Shown here in pieces: positions 1-6,895 of a DNA stretch of 64,000 nt; position 1 is the stretch's first letter, and the number at the start of each line of letters is the position of its first letter. Both the position numbers and the translations under genes were made by a program. The notes under the pieces are model-generated. The model was not told the DNA's origin. It searched no databases and was given only the letters and a program-made list of their open reading frames with translations. This DNA is from Muribaculaceae bacterium. GTDB taxonomy: Bacteria; Bacteroidota; Bacteroidia; Bacteroidales; Muribaculaceae. The DNA lies in NCBI GenBank assembly GCA_017557625.1, contig JAFYYG010000046.1, positions 1 to 64,000 on the forward strand, written 5' to 3'.

Positions 1-47
1 GTGGGTGCTGACGGATTCGAACCGCCGACCCTCTGCTTGTAAGGCAG
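1..47 (-). other. att site: 3' half of a tRNA-Val gene
   Basis: On the minus strand this is the 3' part of a tRNA: anticodon loop CTTACAA (anticodon TAC, Val), 3' half of the anticodon stem, variable region, T arm with TTCGAAT loop, and acceptor strand AGCACCC plus discriminator A. Upstream on the minus strand (positions 48-80) there is no D arm and no GGGTGCT acceptor strand, so the gene is incomplete. A break in the anticodon arm is typical of tyrosine-integrase insertion into a tRNA. The intact tRNA would lie beyond the right edge of the window. Confidence 0.75.
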
Positions 48-141
48 GACAACGACCCTGTACAAGTCTGATAGTTAATAAATTATGTTAATTATAAAAA
101 CGTGAGCAATCATTTGGGCAATCATTAGCAAAAAAGTGCGC

Positions 142-534
142 TTATATTTTGCCGATTAGTTCCAACAATTTTTTGTTCTCTTTCTCCAGATTATCTATCC
201 TTTGCTGGCTCTTCACAAGCAAATCCACCAGTTGGGAAATAGTGTTCTGCAGCGATTCTACGTTAGGCTCGCCCTTGATGATGTTGTCAAAAGAGAGCGG
301 CTCTAATTTAGGCAGATCTTGCGAAGGAACAGGGTCTGGAACAGTTTCAATGTAGTCATTGATATTGCTGATGCCAAGTTCTTTTACCACAATCTTTATC
401 AGTTTGTCGGGTGCGGGACGCTTCCCGTGCTCAATCTGAGACAGAAACGCCTGTGGATAACCGATACGGTTAGCCAGCTCTGACTGTGTTATTTCAGCGT
501 CTTTCCTTAATCGCTTTAAATCAAGCCTTTCCAT
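142..534 (-). CDS. XRE-family HTH regulator, likely element repressor
   Basis: 130 aa. Residues about 5-57 form a Cro/CI-type helix-turn-helix (ITQSELANRIGYPQAFLSQI with the usual EHGKR after the recognition helix). Residues about 88-128 are a leucine/glutamate-rich coiled coil, which suggests oligomerisation. The gene faces away from the replication module and shares with it an intergenic region holding promoters in both directions and repeated TTAAGCA heptamers. This is the normal position of a prophage or mobile-element master repressor. The role is inferred from fold and position; no peptidase domain of the LexA/CI type is present, so induction would not be by RecA-type self-cleavage of this protein. 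Confidence 0.75.
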   Translation of the reverse strand: MERLDLKRLRKDAEITQSELANRIGYPQAFLSQIEHGKRPAPDKLIKIVVKELGISNINDYIETVPDPVPSQDLPKLEPLSFDNIIKGEPNVESLQNTISQLVDLLVKSQQRIDNLEKENKKLLELIGKI

Positions 535-597
535 AATCTTATGAAAAAAAGTCCAAAAAAGTGCTTAATTAATTTGGAGTTTAAGCAAAATAATGCT

Positions 598-605
598 TAT
601 ATTTG
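598..605 (+). promoter_or_regulatory. Promoter -7 box for the rightward early genes
   Basis: TATATTTG fits the Bacteroidota -7 consensus TAnnTTTG and is followed by C and A. It points at the genes beginning at 723. It overlaps one TGCTTA operator-like copy, so repressor binding would block it. Confidence 0.6.
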
Positions 606-648
606 CAATCCAAATGCTAATAAATGCTACTAATGAGTATTCACACTG

Positions 649-656
649 CAAAGTTA
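649..656 (-). promoter_or_regulatory. Promoter -7 box for the repressor gene
   Basis: On the minus strand the box reads TAACTTTG followed by CA, the Bacteroidota -7 consensus. It points at the repressor at 142-534 and adjoins a TTAAGCA copy at 654-660, compatible with autoregulation. Confidence 0.55.
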
Positions 657-722
657 AGCAATTATAATCATTATAACAAAATAATAACCACTTTTTTTTA
701 ATATTAAACTTTCTTTTTTATC

Positions 723-968
723 ATGACATTTCAAGAGGTCTATCAAGATGTTAAGAGTCAGGCGAATACATTTATTGAAGATATCGCCAAGTTGACACAC
801 AGGTCAAAAGCAGCAGTGAGGAAATGGATTGCAGGAGAATGCGCTCCCGACATGAATGTCCAGGAGAAGCTCTCACAGTATTTCAACAGACCAATTGAGG
901 AGCTCTTTCCACCCAAAGAGTGTACCCAGCGCACAAATGAGAGAAGGGAGGAAGAAGATGGTGACTGA
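723..968 (+). CDS. Small HTH protein, Cro-like
   Basis: 81 aa. The middle (residues about 17-60) reads as a helix-turn-helix: FIEDIAKLTHRSKAAVRKWI followed by a Cro/XRE-like third helix region with LSQYFNRPIEELF. The C-terminus is charged. It is the first rightward gene after the divergent control region, so a Cro-like early regulator is a sensible reading. Its last 11 bases overlap the start of the next gene, indicating one transcript. No close family is recognised. Confidence 0.6.
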   Translation: MTFQEVYQDVKSQANTFIEDIAKLTHRSKAAVRKWIAGECAPDMNVQEKLSQYFNRPIEELFPPKECTQRTNERREEEDGD

Positions 969-1155
969 AGAACCAAGAGTAAAAGAGGCATCAAGGTATT
1001 CTCTAGAAGAAGCAAGCAAGCTGCTGGGCATGCACAGGAACACCCTGCTCAAATATGCAAACAAAGGCATAATAAAGACAGGAATAAGAAGGTCGAACTC
1101 CCGCAGGTTCTACCTTGGCAGAGAGATATTACGCTTTTGGAAAGCACAGTTATAA
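958..1155 (+). CDS. Excisionase-type HTH_17 protein
   Basis: 65 aa from the ATG at 958, chosen because it is preceded by a purine-rich GGGAGGAAG and because the domain begins right after it; the frame is open further upstream but that part overlaps the previous gene. Residues about 12-60 match the MerR-like/excisionase fold: YSLEEASKLLGMHRNTLLKY, then a wing with RRSNSRRFYLGREILRF. Proteins of this kind bind bent DNA in excision or act as small regulators. The position in the early operon fits an Xis or an accessory regulator; which one cannot be told. Confidence 0.65.
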   Translation: MVTEEPRVKEASRYSLEEASKLLGMHRNTLLKYANKGIIKTGIRRSNSRRFYLGREILRFWKAQL

Positions 1156-1179
1156 ACAATATATAAATAAGGTGTTAAA

Positions 1180-2202
1180 ATGAGAGGCTGGATAGCACTT
1201 GACCGTGGCATAGTGTTCCACTGGGTATGGTACGACACAAAAGCGCTTAAATGGTGGCTTGACCTGGTGATACAAGCAGCATGGAAAGACTGTGAGGTGA
1301 GATTCCTCGGGCAGCGAGTATCGCTGAAGCGTGGGCAGCTGGTGACTAGCATGAGGAGACTTGCCCGCCGATGGGATGCCGGAGATGTAAGAACCGCGAA
1401 GCGATGTCTTGAGGATTTTGTCCTAGACAAGATGGTGACTGTTGAGAAAGAAGGTGACGTCACAATAGTAACGATAACCAACTATGACAAGTATCAGCTA
1501 GACAAGTTCCGCTCAGGGAAGTTTGTTGATGATGAAGTCGAGGATGATTCCCATGGAATGAAATCAACAAGTGAGTTGGATGAAGACTTTCCTGAGTTTG
1601 TTGGTGAACATAATGAGGAAGCAGAAGATTTTGATGAAGAAAGTGAAGAGTTTTCTGATAACGATGAAAACAAGAAAGATGAAGACATGCATCACGAACT
1701 CCATCACGGAATCCACCACGAAAGAACAATATATAATAAAACAAAAAATAATATTTCTCTCACTAATGCGCTTGCGCGTGAAAATAAATATTTTGAGAAA
1801 TTAAGAGATTCTGAGATGTTCACCAAGAAAACTATGGAAGCATTGAAAGTGACAAAAGCAGAATTGCACAAAAGACACAAAGAATTCTACAAAGAGATGC
1901 AAATAAAGTCATTTGAACACAAGAATTTCAACGATTATAAACGCCATTTCTATGACTGGCTGAAAAAAACGATTCAGGATGGCAAAAGAAACGCAAAAAA
2001 TAAGCGAAATTCTGCTGGGAGAGGCTCCAAAGCCAAGGCGAAACCCGAAAACAGTGGAGGGACTCAAAGTATACCACAAGCAGCTAGAATGCCAACCGAC
2101 ACCCGAGGAGAAGCGCAAGAAGGATATGGCGAAACTGGAGCGTCGGCTTCAGACAATCCGCTCAGTAGGGCAAAAATTAGAAAAGCTGAGACAGATGGTT
2201 GA
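1180..2202 (+). CDS. Phage replication initiator/replisome organiser (DUF7833-like)
   Basis: 340 aa. Residues about 1-110 are a winged-helix region of the type seen in phage replisome organisers (RGWIALDRGIVFHWVWYD, then a basic segment and VTIVTITNYDKYQ at the end of the wing). Residues about 115-185 are acidic and His-rich low-complexity linker. Residues about 200-260 resemble the small C-terminal DUF7833-type domain of Bacteroidales replication proteins (KHKEFYKEMQ.. NDYKRHFYDWL). The following helicase-loader-like gene supports a role in origin recognition. The last 224 bases overlap the next reading frame; the tail after residue about 265 is low complexity and may simply be the cost of that overlap. 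Confidence 0.65.
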   Translation: MRGWIALDRGIVFHWVWYDTKALKWWLDLVIQAAWKDCEVRFLGQRVSLKRGQLVTSMRRLARRWDAGDVRTAKRCLEDFVLDKMVTVEKEGDVTIVTITNYDKYQLDKFRSGKFVDDEVEDDSHGMKSTSELDEDFPEFVGEHNEEAEDFDEESEEFSDNDENKKDEDMHHELHHGIHHERTIYNKTKNNISLTNALARENKYFEKLRDSEMFTKKTMEALKVTKAELHKRHKEFYKEMQIKSFEHKNFNDYKRHFYDWLKKTIQDGKRNAKNKRNSAGRGSKAKAKPENSGGTQSIPQAARMPTDTRGEAQEGYGETGASASDNPLSRAKIRKAETDG

Positions 2203-2809
2203 CATTCGCGCAGAACAGAGAGTCTTGTGGAACATTCTTCTGAAAATAGAGCCCAGATTCGACAAAAAGAATTATGATGTCAAGATATTGTACAGCATCC
2301 TTGGATGGGTGTGGAGAATAGAAAGCTGGAACGTGCTGAAACTGGACTATTCAAAAGGACTTTTTCTATATGGTGACATCGGACGCGGCAAGTCGATGAC
2401 GCTGATGTTGCTGCGGGATTACCTGAAGGATGTGCGCACAAGACATAAAGAATACTGCAAATCTGAATACAGATTCGGCACGGAATGGATGTCAGCAAGC
2501 ATGATAGCGAACAGATACGCGGCCGATGGACTGCCTGGACTGGATTATTTGCTTAAACATAACTGCTGTCTGTTTGTTGACGAGTTGGGAAGAGAACCCA
2601 ATCCGGCAAGCAACTACGGCACAAAGATGAACGTGCTCCAGTTCCTGATGCAGATCAGGTATGACAACAGATATTCATGCGTGACTCATGCGACAACGAA
2701 CCTGCCTCTTTGCGAGATAGAGACAGTATATGGCAAATATATAGCAGACAGATTCCTGGAGATGTTCAACTTTATAGAATTCAAGGGCAAAAGCCTTCGC
2801 AGACCATGA
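1979..2809 (+). CDS. DnaC-like helicase loader ATPase
   Basis: 276 aa AAA+ ATPase. Walker A is GDIGRGKS (residues 132-139) and Walker B is LFVDE (198-202), followed by a sensor-1-like THATTNL. This is the DnaC/IstB-type arrangement of phage helicase loaders, which place the replicative helicase on DNA opened by the initiator. The start at 1979 lies 224 bases inside the initiator gene; the N-terminal 70 residues are charged and helical and look protein-like, so the long start is kept, but the ATG giving MVDIRAEQ (near 2198) would also yield a complete ATPase. The stop overlaps the next start in an ATGA. Confidence 0.8.
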   Translation: MAKETQKISEILLGEAPKPRRNPKTVEGLKVYHKQLECQPTPEEKRKKDMAKLERRLQTIRSVGQKLEKLRQMVDIRAEQRVLWNILLKIEPRFDKKNYDVKILYSILGWVWRIESWNVLKLDYSKGLFLYGDIGRGKSMTLMLLRDYLKDVRTRHKEYCKSEYRFGTEWMSASMIANRYAADGLPGLDYLLKHNCCLFVDELGREPNPASNYGTKMNVLQFLMQIRYDNRYSCVTHATTNLPLCEIETVYGKYIADRFLEMFNFIEFKGKSLRRP

Positions 2810-3378
2810 TAATAAAGTCTTTCAAGAAACTAATAAGAATCTTTAAATTTGCGAATGAAATGGCAAAATACGATTTAAAGATGAGTGATATTAGAGTGTA
2901 CGTAAAGCTGGATTCTTATCTGGCAGAATGGCTGGTGCATGAGCATGGAGGAATACCTGTGGAATTCCCCAAAAACTCGTATGAGAATGACGTGCTGGAG
3001 ATGAGCCTGACTTTGAGACCGAAAAACTTGGAAGATGACGGAGATGGCCCCGGGGAAGGTAAAATTCCGATAGCCGTGCCGTATTTCAAATACAAGAACG
3101 TGAAGTCATACAACTACCTGCCGAAAAACGGACAGCTGGCGATCCAGAAAAGCATCAGACAAAGGTTCGTGATGCAACTCTGGCGTGACCTTCACAAGTT
3201 CGGAAATATAGGCAAGCAGAGAAAGGAACTCATTTTCGCATGGATGGAGGCACACGGAATAACGCCATCAGACACGAACTGGAATACGCTGGCGAAGATA
3301 TATCAACGTCGACAAGATGTGTATCGAAAACAAAGAAAAATGGCGAAAAACACAGTTAACGAACCTTTAGAAACTTAA
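2806..3378 (+). CDS. Conserved-type early protein, unknown function
   Basis: 190 aa from the ATG at 2806, which overlaps the loader stop by four bases (ATGA), indicating translational coupling. No domain is recognised. The centre carries an acidic/glycine stretch (residues about 85-95) and the C-terminal third is basic and helical (QRFVMQLWRDLHKFGNIGKQ), which could bind nucleic acid. Co-transcription with initiator and loader suggests a replication-linked role; that is inference from context only. Confidence 0.6.
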   Translation: MIIKSFKKLIRIFKFANEMAKYDLKMSDIRVYVKLDSYLAEWLVHEHGGIPVEFPKNSYENDVLEMSLTLRPKNLEDDGDGPGEGKIPIAVPYFKYKNVKSYNYLPKNGQLAIQKSIRQRFVMQLWRDLHKFGNIGKQRKELIFAWMEAHGITPSDTNWNTLAKIYQRRQDVYRKQRKMAKNTVNEPLET

Positions 3379-3500
3379 TTCAAGTTAAAACGGTGGTAAA
3401 AACTGCACTACTTGTCAAGATAGAAAATCATGTATGTTCCATAGTTTCCAAAATGTTCCGTAATCATTTTATAACAGTTTATCATTCATTGAGTTAAGGT

Positions 3501-3920
3501 ATGATACAACAGAATTTACCAGGAATTAAGAGTCTTGGATATGTTCAAGGGAAAAACCTCCAGAGACAGATGATGATGAAGTCGCTGGCAGGTCTGCCTG
3601 TGGCCATAATGACGGACATAACACCTATAAACTTCGTGGGCAATCCAACCTGCGAGGCTGCATCTGACTACGACAACGGTGGACGCATAGAGAAGACGAC
3701 GCTGAAATTCATCACGGATGAAATGATAGTGCATTACCCAGATATAGCATTCGTTGTTACAGACACAAACGGAGAGTCGTTTGTGGTTGGAGCACGTGAG
3801 AAACCACATCCAATTATTCGGATGACAATATCCACAGGTGATCCAGGCGGCGAGCCGGCAGTGTTCTCTTATGAGGTTACGCTGTATGCTCAGCGCTCTC
3901 TGATTCCCTGCTCAGTATAA
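3501..3920 (+). CDS. Small protein of unknown function
   Basis: 139 aa, no signal peptide or membrane segment. The second half is beta-rich with regular alternation of hydrophobic residues (FVVTDTNGESFVVGAREKPH), as in small virion or tail-accessory folds. It stands alone between a 120-bp intergenic gap and the terminators at 4.0-4.2 kb. No family recognised; a structural role is only a guess. Confidence 0.55.
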   Translation: MIQQNLPGIKSLGYVQGKNLQRQMMMKSLAGLPVAIMTDITPINFVGNPTCEAASDYDNGGRIEKTTLKFITDEMIVHYPDIAFVVTDTNGESFVVGAREKPHPIIRMTISTGDPGGEPAVFSYEVTLYAQRSLIPCSV

Positions 3921-4023
3921 TTTATAGGTTCTATAATTTTTTGTTTGGTAACTTTTTTCATGATGTATATTTTATGGTTATGACTGGATTTAGAAGTTAA
4001 TTAGTTTATGTCTAACTCCGTAA

Positions 4024-4049
4024 GTGGCTTCGTTGGGAAACGAGGTCAC
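4024..4049 (+). repeat. Hairpin, first copy of a duplicated hairpin
   Basis: Stem GTGGCTTCGTT / AACGAGGTCAC (11 pairs, two G-T) with loop GGGA, preceded by ACTCCGTAA. A second copy lies 116 bases downstream with the core CTTCGTTGGGAAACGAGG unchanged and the outer stem altered. No T run follows this copy. Confidence 0.55.
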
Positions 4050-4139
4050 TATTCCTCTCTCAAAAAGAAACATTTGGATTAGATGTTGCATATTTATATG
4101 GTTATTTAGGGAAGTTCATATTTTAATGTACTCCGTTAA

Positions 4140-4172
4140 GGTGCTTCGTTGGGAAACGAGGTTCCTTTTTTT
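4140..4172 (+). terminator. Rho-independent terminator, second hairpin copy
   Basis: Stem GGTGCTTCGTT / AACGAGGTTCC with loop GGGA followed by seven T. It shares its core and its ACTCCGTTAA lead with the hairpin at 4024-4049. It would end transcription from the left before the ardA region. Confidence 0.7.
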
Positions 4173-4248
4173 AATCCTGCTCCACGTCTGCGCTCTCTCA
4201 TGGACTCCATTCATTATGAGAAAAGATGGGTTCATAGCCGTAAGATTG

Positions 4249-4465
4249 AAGTTAAACATTTCCTTGCCCTCACCGCTTGCCTTTACGCTGCAAAGTTATT
4301 CCGCTCCCCTCACTTGCAAGGCCAGGCTAGGTTGCTTCTGAGAATTCTCCAGCCCTTCGGGTAGTAATTCTCAGGCAAGCCTTGCTCTCTGTGAGGGCGA
4401 ACGGACTTTGCAGGCAGTGTAAAGGCGAAGCGATAAGTGACGGCAAGATCAATGATGTTTAACTT
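4249..4465. promoter_or_regulatory. 217-bp imperfect inverted repeat upstream of ardA
   Basis: The two halves pair over almost their whole length: AAGTTAAACAT with ATGTTTAACTT, CTTGCC with GGCAAG, CTTTAC with GTAAAG, TGCAAAGT with ACTTTGCA, CCTCAC with GTGAGG, GCAAGGC with GCCTTGC, and TGAGAATT with AATTCTCA around an apical CCTTCGGGTAGTA. The left arm carries, on the minus strand, CCTTG (317-321 of the 4-kb block) and TAACTTTG (4291-4298) separated by 18 bases. The element ends 17 bases before the ardA start. Two more of the same design lie at 46.3 and 58.4 kb. Proposed as a single-strand promoter or structured leader; see findings. Confidence 0.75.
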
Positions 4466-4482
4466 TTTAAATAATTACTGCT

Positions 4483-5157
4483 ATGAATGAATTATCTCTT
4501 TTCAGTGAATCAATGAATGGTGCCCAGAGCACTGACATGGAGCAGAGCGTAAAGGCTCTCTCAAGTTCTAACAATCTCAATAATGTTGAGGTTTCTTGTG
4601 ATGAGGTTGACGAGATTGACCTCGCTGACTTCAAGCATGACTACCGCACCGGTGAGCCTGCCCTGTATGTGGGTACTTACGCTAAGTACAATAATTCCGA
4701 CTTGACCGGAGCCTGGATTTCAATAGCCAAATGCGCTGATTATGATGAGTTTATGAGAGTGTGCTACTTCCTCCATCGTGACGAGGAAGACCCAGAGCTG
4801 ATGTTCCAAGACTGCGACAACATCCCCGAGTGCTGGTACTCTGAGTGTGGCCTCGATGAGGAGACTTTCGACCTTATCAAGGCATACGCTGAACTTGACG
4901 AGGATGAGCAGCGTGCATACGAGGCATTCCTGGACCTGCGATGCGAGTCTGACTTGACAGTGGAGGACTTCCGTGAGAACTACTGCGGTGAGTGGCATAG
5001 TGAGGAAGAGTTCGCAGAGAACCTGATCAAGGAGCTGGGAATCCTTGACGAAGTGCCCGAGCACTTGCGCCGATTCTTTGATGTAAGTGCTTATAGCAGA
5101 GAGCTTTTTCAATACGATTATGACTTCTGTGACAATTTTGTGTTCAGAACGATGTAG
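4483..5157 (+). CDS. ardA: Antirestriction protein ArdA
   Basis: 224 aa, strongly acidic, with few basic residues. Residues about 58-90 give the ArdA opening strand (PALYVGTYAKYNNSDLTGAW) and later segments follow the usual order, including WYSECGLDEETFDLI and a middle region rich in Asp/Glu. ArdA dimers mimic bent B-form DNA and inhibit type I restriction-modification enzymes, protecting incoming DNA. The first 55 residues precede the usual family start and look like a disordered extension. The gene sits directly behind a long inverted repeat and is closed by its own terminator, so it is a single-gene unit. Position and family suggest expression early after entry into a new cell. Confidence 0.9.
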   Translation: MNELSLFSESMNGAQSTDMEQSVKALSSSNNLNNVEVSCDEVDEIDLADFKHDYRTGEPALYVGTYAKYNNSDLTGAWISIAKCADYDEFMRVCYFLHRDEEDPELMFQDCDNIPECWYSECGLDEETFDLIKAYAELDEDEQRAYEAFLDLRCESDLTVEDFRENYCGEWHSEEEFAENLIKELGILDEVPEHLRRFFDVSAYSRELFQYDYDFCDNFVFRTM

Positions 5158-5179
5158 GCTGAAGACATACCAAAGAAAT

Positions 5180-5210
5180 GAGCCACCTCAAAAAGGGTGG
5201 CTCTATTTTT
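5180..5210 (+). terminator. Terminator after ardA
   Basis: Stem GAGCCACC / GGTGGCTC with an A-rich loop, followed by TATTTTT. It lies 22 bases after the ardA stop. Confidence 0.8.
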
Positions 5211-5329
5211 GAGGGTTCATTTGGAATTTTTCGCACTGAGAAACAAAAAATCTCAGTAGAATAATGCCCAGGTACAATTATCTGGAAATGCAATGAGTAT
5301 CATACAACCCCAAAAATGAAAAGCTTATT

Positions 5330-5434
5330 TTAACGGACATTTAACGGTCAAGTAAAAACACTCCAATATGTTTCTAAACGACTATGTTTTAATTGGTTAT
5401 GCCGAAAGTTTTAACGGACATTTTAACGGACATT
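5330..5434. repeat. Four TTAACGG(A/T)CA repeats
   Basis: Two pairs of the decamer: one around 5330-5350 (TTAACGGACA then TTAACGGTCA) and one around 5411-5432 (TTAACGGACA twice). Spacing within pairs is about 10-12 bases, one helical turn, and between pairs about 80. They abut the stop of the leftward gene. They could be protein-binding iterons; no function can be assigned. Confidence 0.4.
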
Positions 5435-6777
5435 CATTTTCTTGTAATTTCCCAATGCCCTGTTCTCTTTGGCCCAACCCAATTTATGTTATAAATCTCC
5501 CGAAGCAAATCAAGTTCTCGTTGTATTGTTTTGTAAGATACACCTATCAGCTTGCTTATTTCTGTTATACTTATTGAGGCATTGGATGATAAAAGCGACA
5601 ACACTTCATTCTCTCTTTTAGATAATTCTCTATTTGACAGCTTATTGTGTTCCATATTAAACATCTCATCGATGGATTTTCGATATATGGTTACAGATAA
5701 GCCGCCACAATCTTCCTCAAAATGAGCTTCTCTAAGCCCTGCTTTTGACAAGCCTTCCATTATCTTGTTAATGCCACGACCCCAAGCCTCAATAAACCCT
5801 GCAAGGTAAAAGACGTTGGCTATCTTTCTGTTGCGAGGTCGAGACCTGTGTTTGCCAAGCAAATTGTCAAGAGTGAATCCCTCTGGCAACATTCCCTCAT
5901 TCCACAATTCTATATGGTCTGTGTATACTTTCATCTGAATGGCACTGCCTGTGTAGTCCTTGTGAACTATGGCATTGAATATGGCTTCTCGCAGGACATC
6001 TTCTGGGATCTCCAACGGCTCGATGCGTTGCAGCCCCTTGTATTCTATTGGCGAAATGAGATATTTGGCACGCAACAATTCAATAACCTTATCTGCCATT
6101 TGCAGAATGTTGCCTTTAACAACATCTTGAAACCACAAATCACTCTCACTGGCACCGAAACGACCGATTTTGAACTCCACGCTGGGAATATATTTCTCTG
6201 GATGTTTGCCGAACAAGAGTATGGCAGCATTTTTGACATATCCATCATCAGTCATCAAGTCCAAATTGGAAATTACTTCTTCTGTTGTATCATTCAAACT
6301 CTCTTTGGGCATACGCTTTGCATCTACAGCATTGAGAAGGAAATAGTTAACCGCATTGCGGTCGATTTCCTCTATTGTGGCTTTCTCCATCGCCACATTG
6401 TCCCAAGACAGTCCCATCTTCTTCAGTATGAACTGCTGCAATGCCACACCTCGCAACTGCTGCTTGGTGGCACCGCTACGCAGGTGATACTCACCTTTGT
6501 AGGCTATAGGCATATTGCTCGGTTCAACGACTATCTCTATATACTCACTTTCACCTTCTTTGAGCAAGTTAACGTCACAGACGATGCCCAAAGTGGTGAC
6601 AATTTTGTTTGGAATGTCCTCCAGCAAACGGTGAGAATTAGCAACTCCAACGACTTGCTGCTTGTCGTTGATGCCAATATAGAGCTTGCCACCTTGCGCA
6701 TTGGCGAAACCACAAATCCATTTAAGGTATTCGTCGCGCCATGACTCTTTGTATTCTATGTTTTGACTTTCTGCCAT
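5434..6777 (-). CDS. AlbA_2/Schlafen-type regulator with RecG-like C-terminus
   Basis: 447 aa from the ATG at 6777. That start is preferred over one 129 bases upstream because a -7 box (minus-strand TATATTTG) lies at 6798-6805 and the domain begins at residue 6. Residues about 5-125 are the AlbA_2 (divergent AAA-4/Schlafen) domain with NIEYKES and FANAQGGKLYIGIND. Residues about 250-370 match the C-terminal region of the ATP-dependent 'RecG-like' regulators (REAIFNAIVHKDYTGSAIQM). Residues about 380-447 form a winged helix (ITEISKLIGVSYKTIQREL). These proteins are DNA-binding regulators common in Bacteroidales. It sits against the direction of the phage genes, so it is likely an independent cargo gene. 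Confidence 0.8.
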   Translation of the reverse strand: MAESQNIEYKESWRDEYLKWICGFANAQGGKLYIGINDKQQVVGVANSHRLLEDIPNKIVTTLGIVCDVNLLKEGESEYIEIVVEPSNMPIAYKGEYHLRSGATKQQLRGVALQQFILKKMGLSWDNVAMEKATIEEIDRNAVNYFLLNAVDAKRMPKESLNDTTEEVISNLDLMTDDGYVKNAAILLFGKHPEKYIPSVEFKIGRFGASESDLWFQDVVKGNILQMADKVIELLRAKYLISPIEYKGLQRIEPLEIPEDVLREAIFNAIVHKDYTGSAIQMKVYTDHIELWNEGMLPEGFTLDNLLGKHRSRPRNRKIANVFYLAGFIEAWGRGINKIMEGLSKAGLREAHFEEDCGGLSVTIYRKSIDEMFNMEHNKLSNRELSKRENEVLSLLSSNASISITEISKLIGVSYKTIQRELDLLREIYNINWVGPKRTGHWEITRK

Positions 6778-6797
6778 AGCTATTTCATTTATGGTTG

Positions 6798-6805
6798 CAA
6801 ATATA
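6798..6805 (-). promoter_or_regulatory. Promoter -7 box for the AlbA_2 gene
   Basis: Minus-strand TATATTTG followed by CA, 20 bases upstream of the chosen ATG at 6777. It fixes the short start and leaves a short leader. Confidence 0.65.
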
Positions 6806-6863
6806 CAAAAAAATCGAATAAGGTTGGCGAAATATTGTCTTTTAAATGCTGCAAAATCCATTA

Positions 6864-6871
6864 TAAATTTG
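6864..6871 (+). promoter_or_regulatory. Promoter -7 box for the head gene operon
   Basis: TAAATTTG matches TAnnTTTG and lies 24 bases before the protease ATG at 6896, the first of a run of head genes. Confidence 0.55.
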
Positions 6872-6895
6872 TAGCAGTAAAATTTATCTAAACCT

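Larger units (their letters stand above)
562..660. promoter_or_regulatory. Candidate operator: repeated TTAAGCA heptamers
   Basis: The heptamer TTAAGCA or its complement TGCTTAA occurs at 562-568, 581-587 and 654-660, and TGCTTA at 594-599. The copies overlap or flank both divergent promoter boxes. This is the arrangement expected of a repressor operator, but binding by the 142-534 product is inference. Confidence 0.45.

Noticed and set aside
1..80. Complete tRNA-Val gene
   Set aside because: The 5' acceptor strand and D arm are absent upstream on the minus strand.
4024..4364. Overlapping plus-strand frames before ardA
   Set aside because: They run through the terminator hairpins and the left arm of the inverted repeat; no protein-like sequence.
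5848..6744. 298-codon plus-strand frame within the AlbA_2 gene
   Set aside because: Antisense to a gene with recognisable domains and its own promoter.
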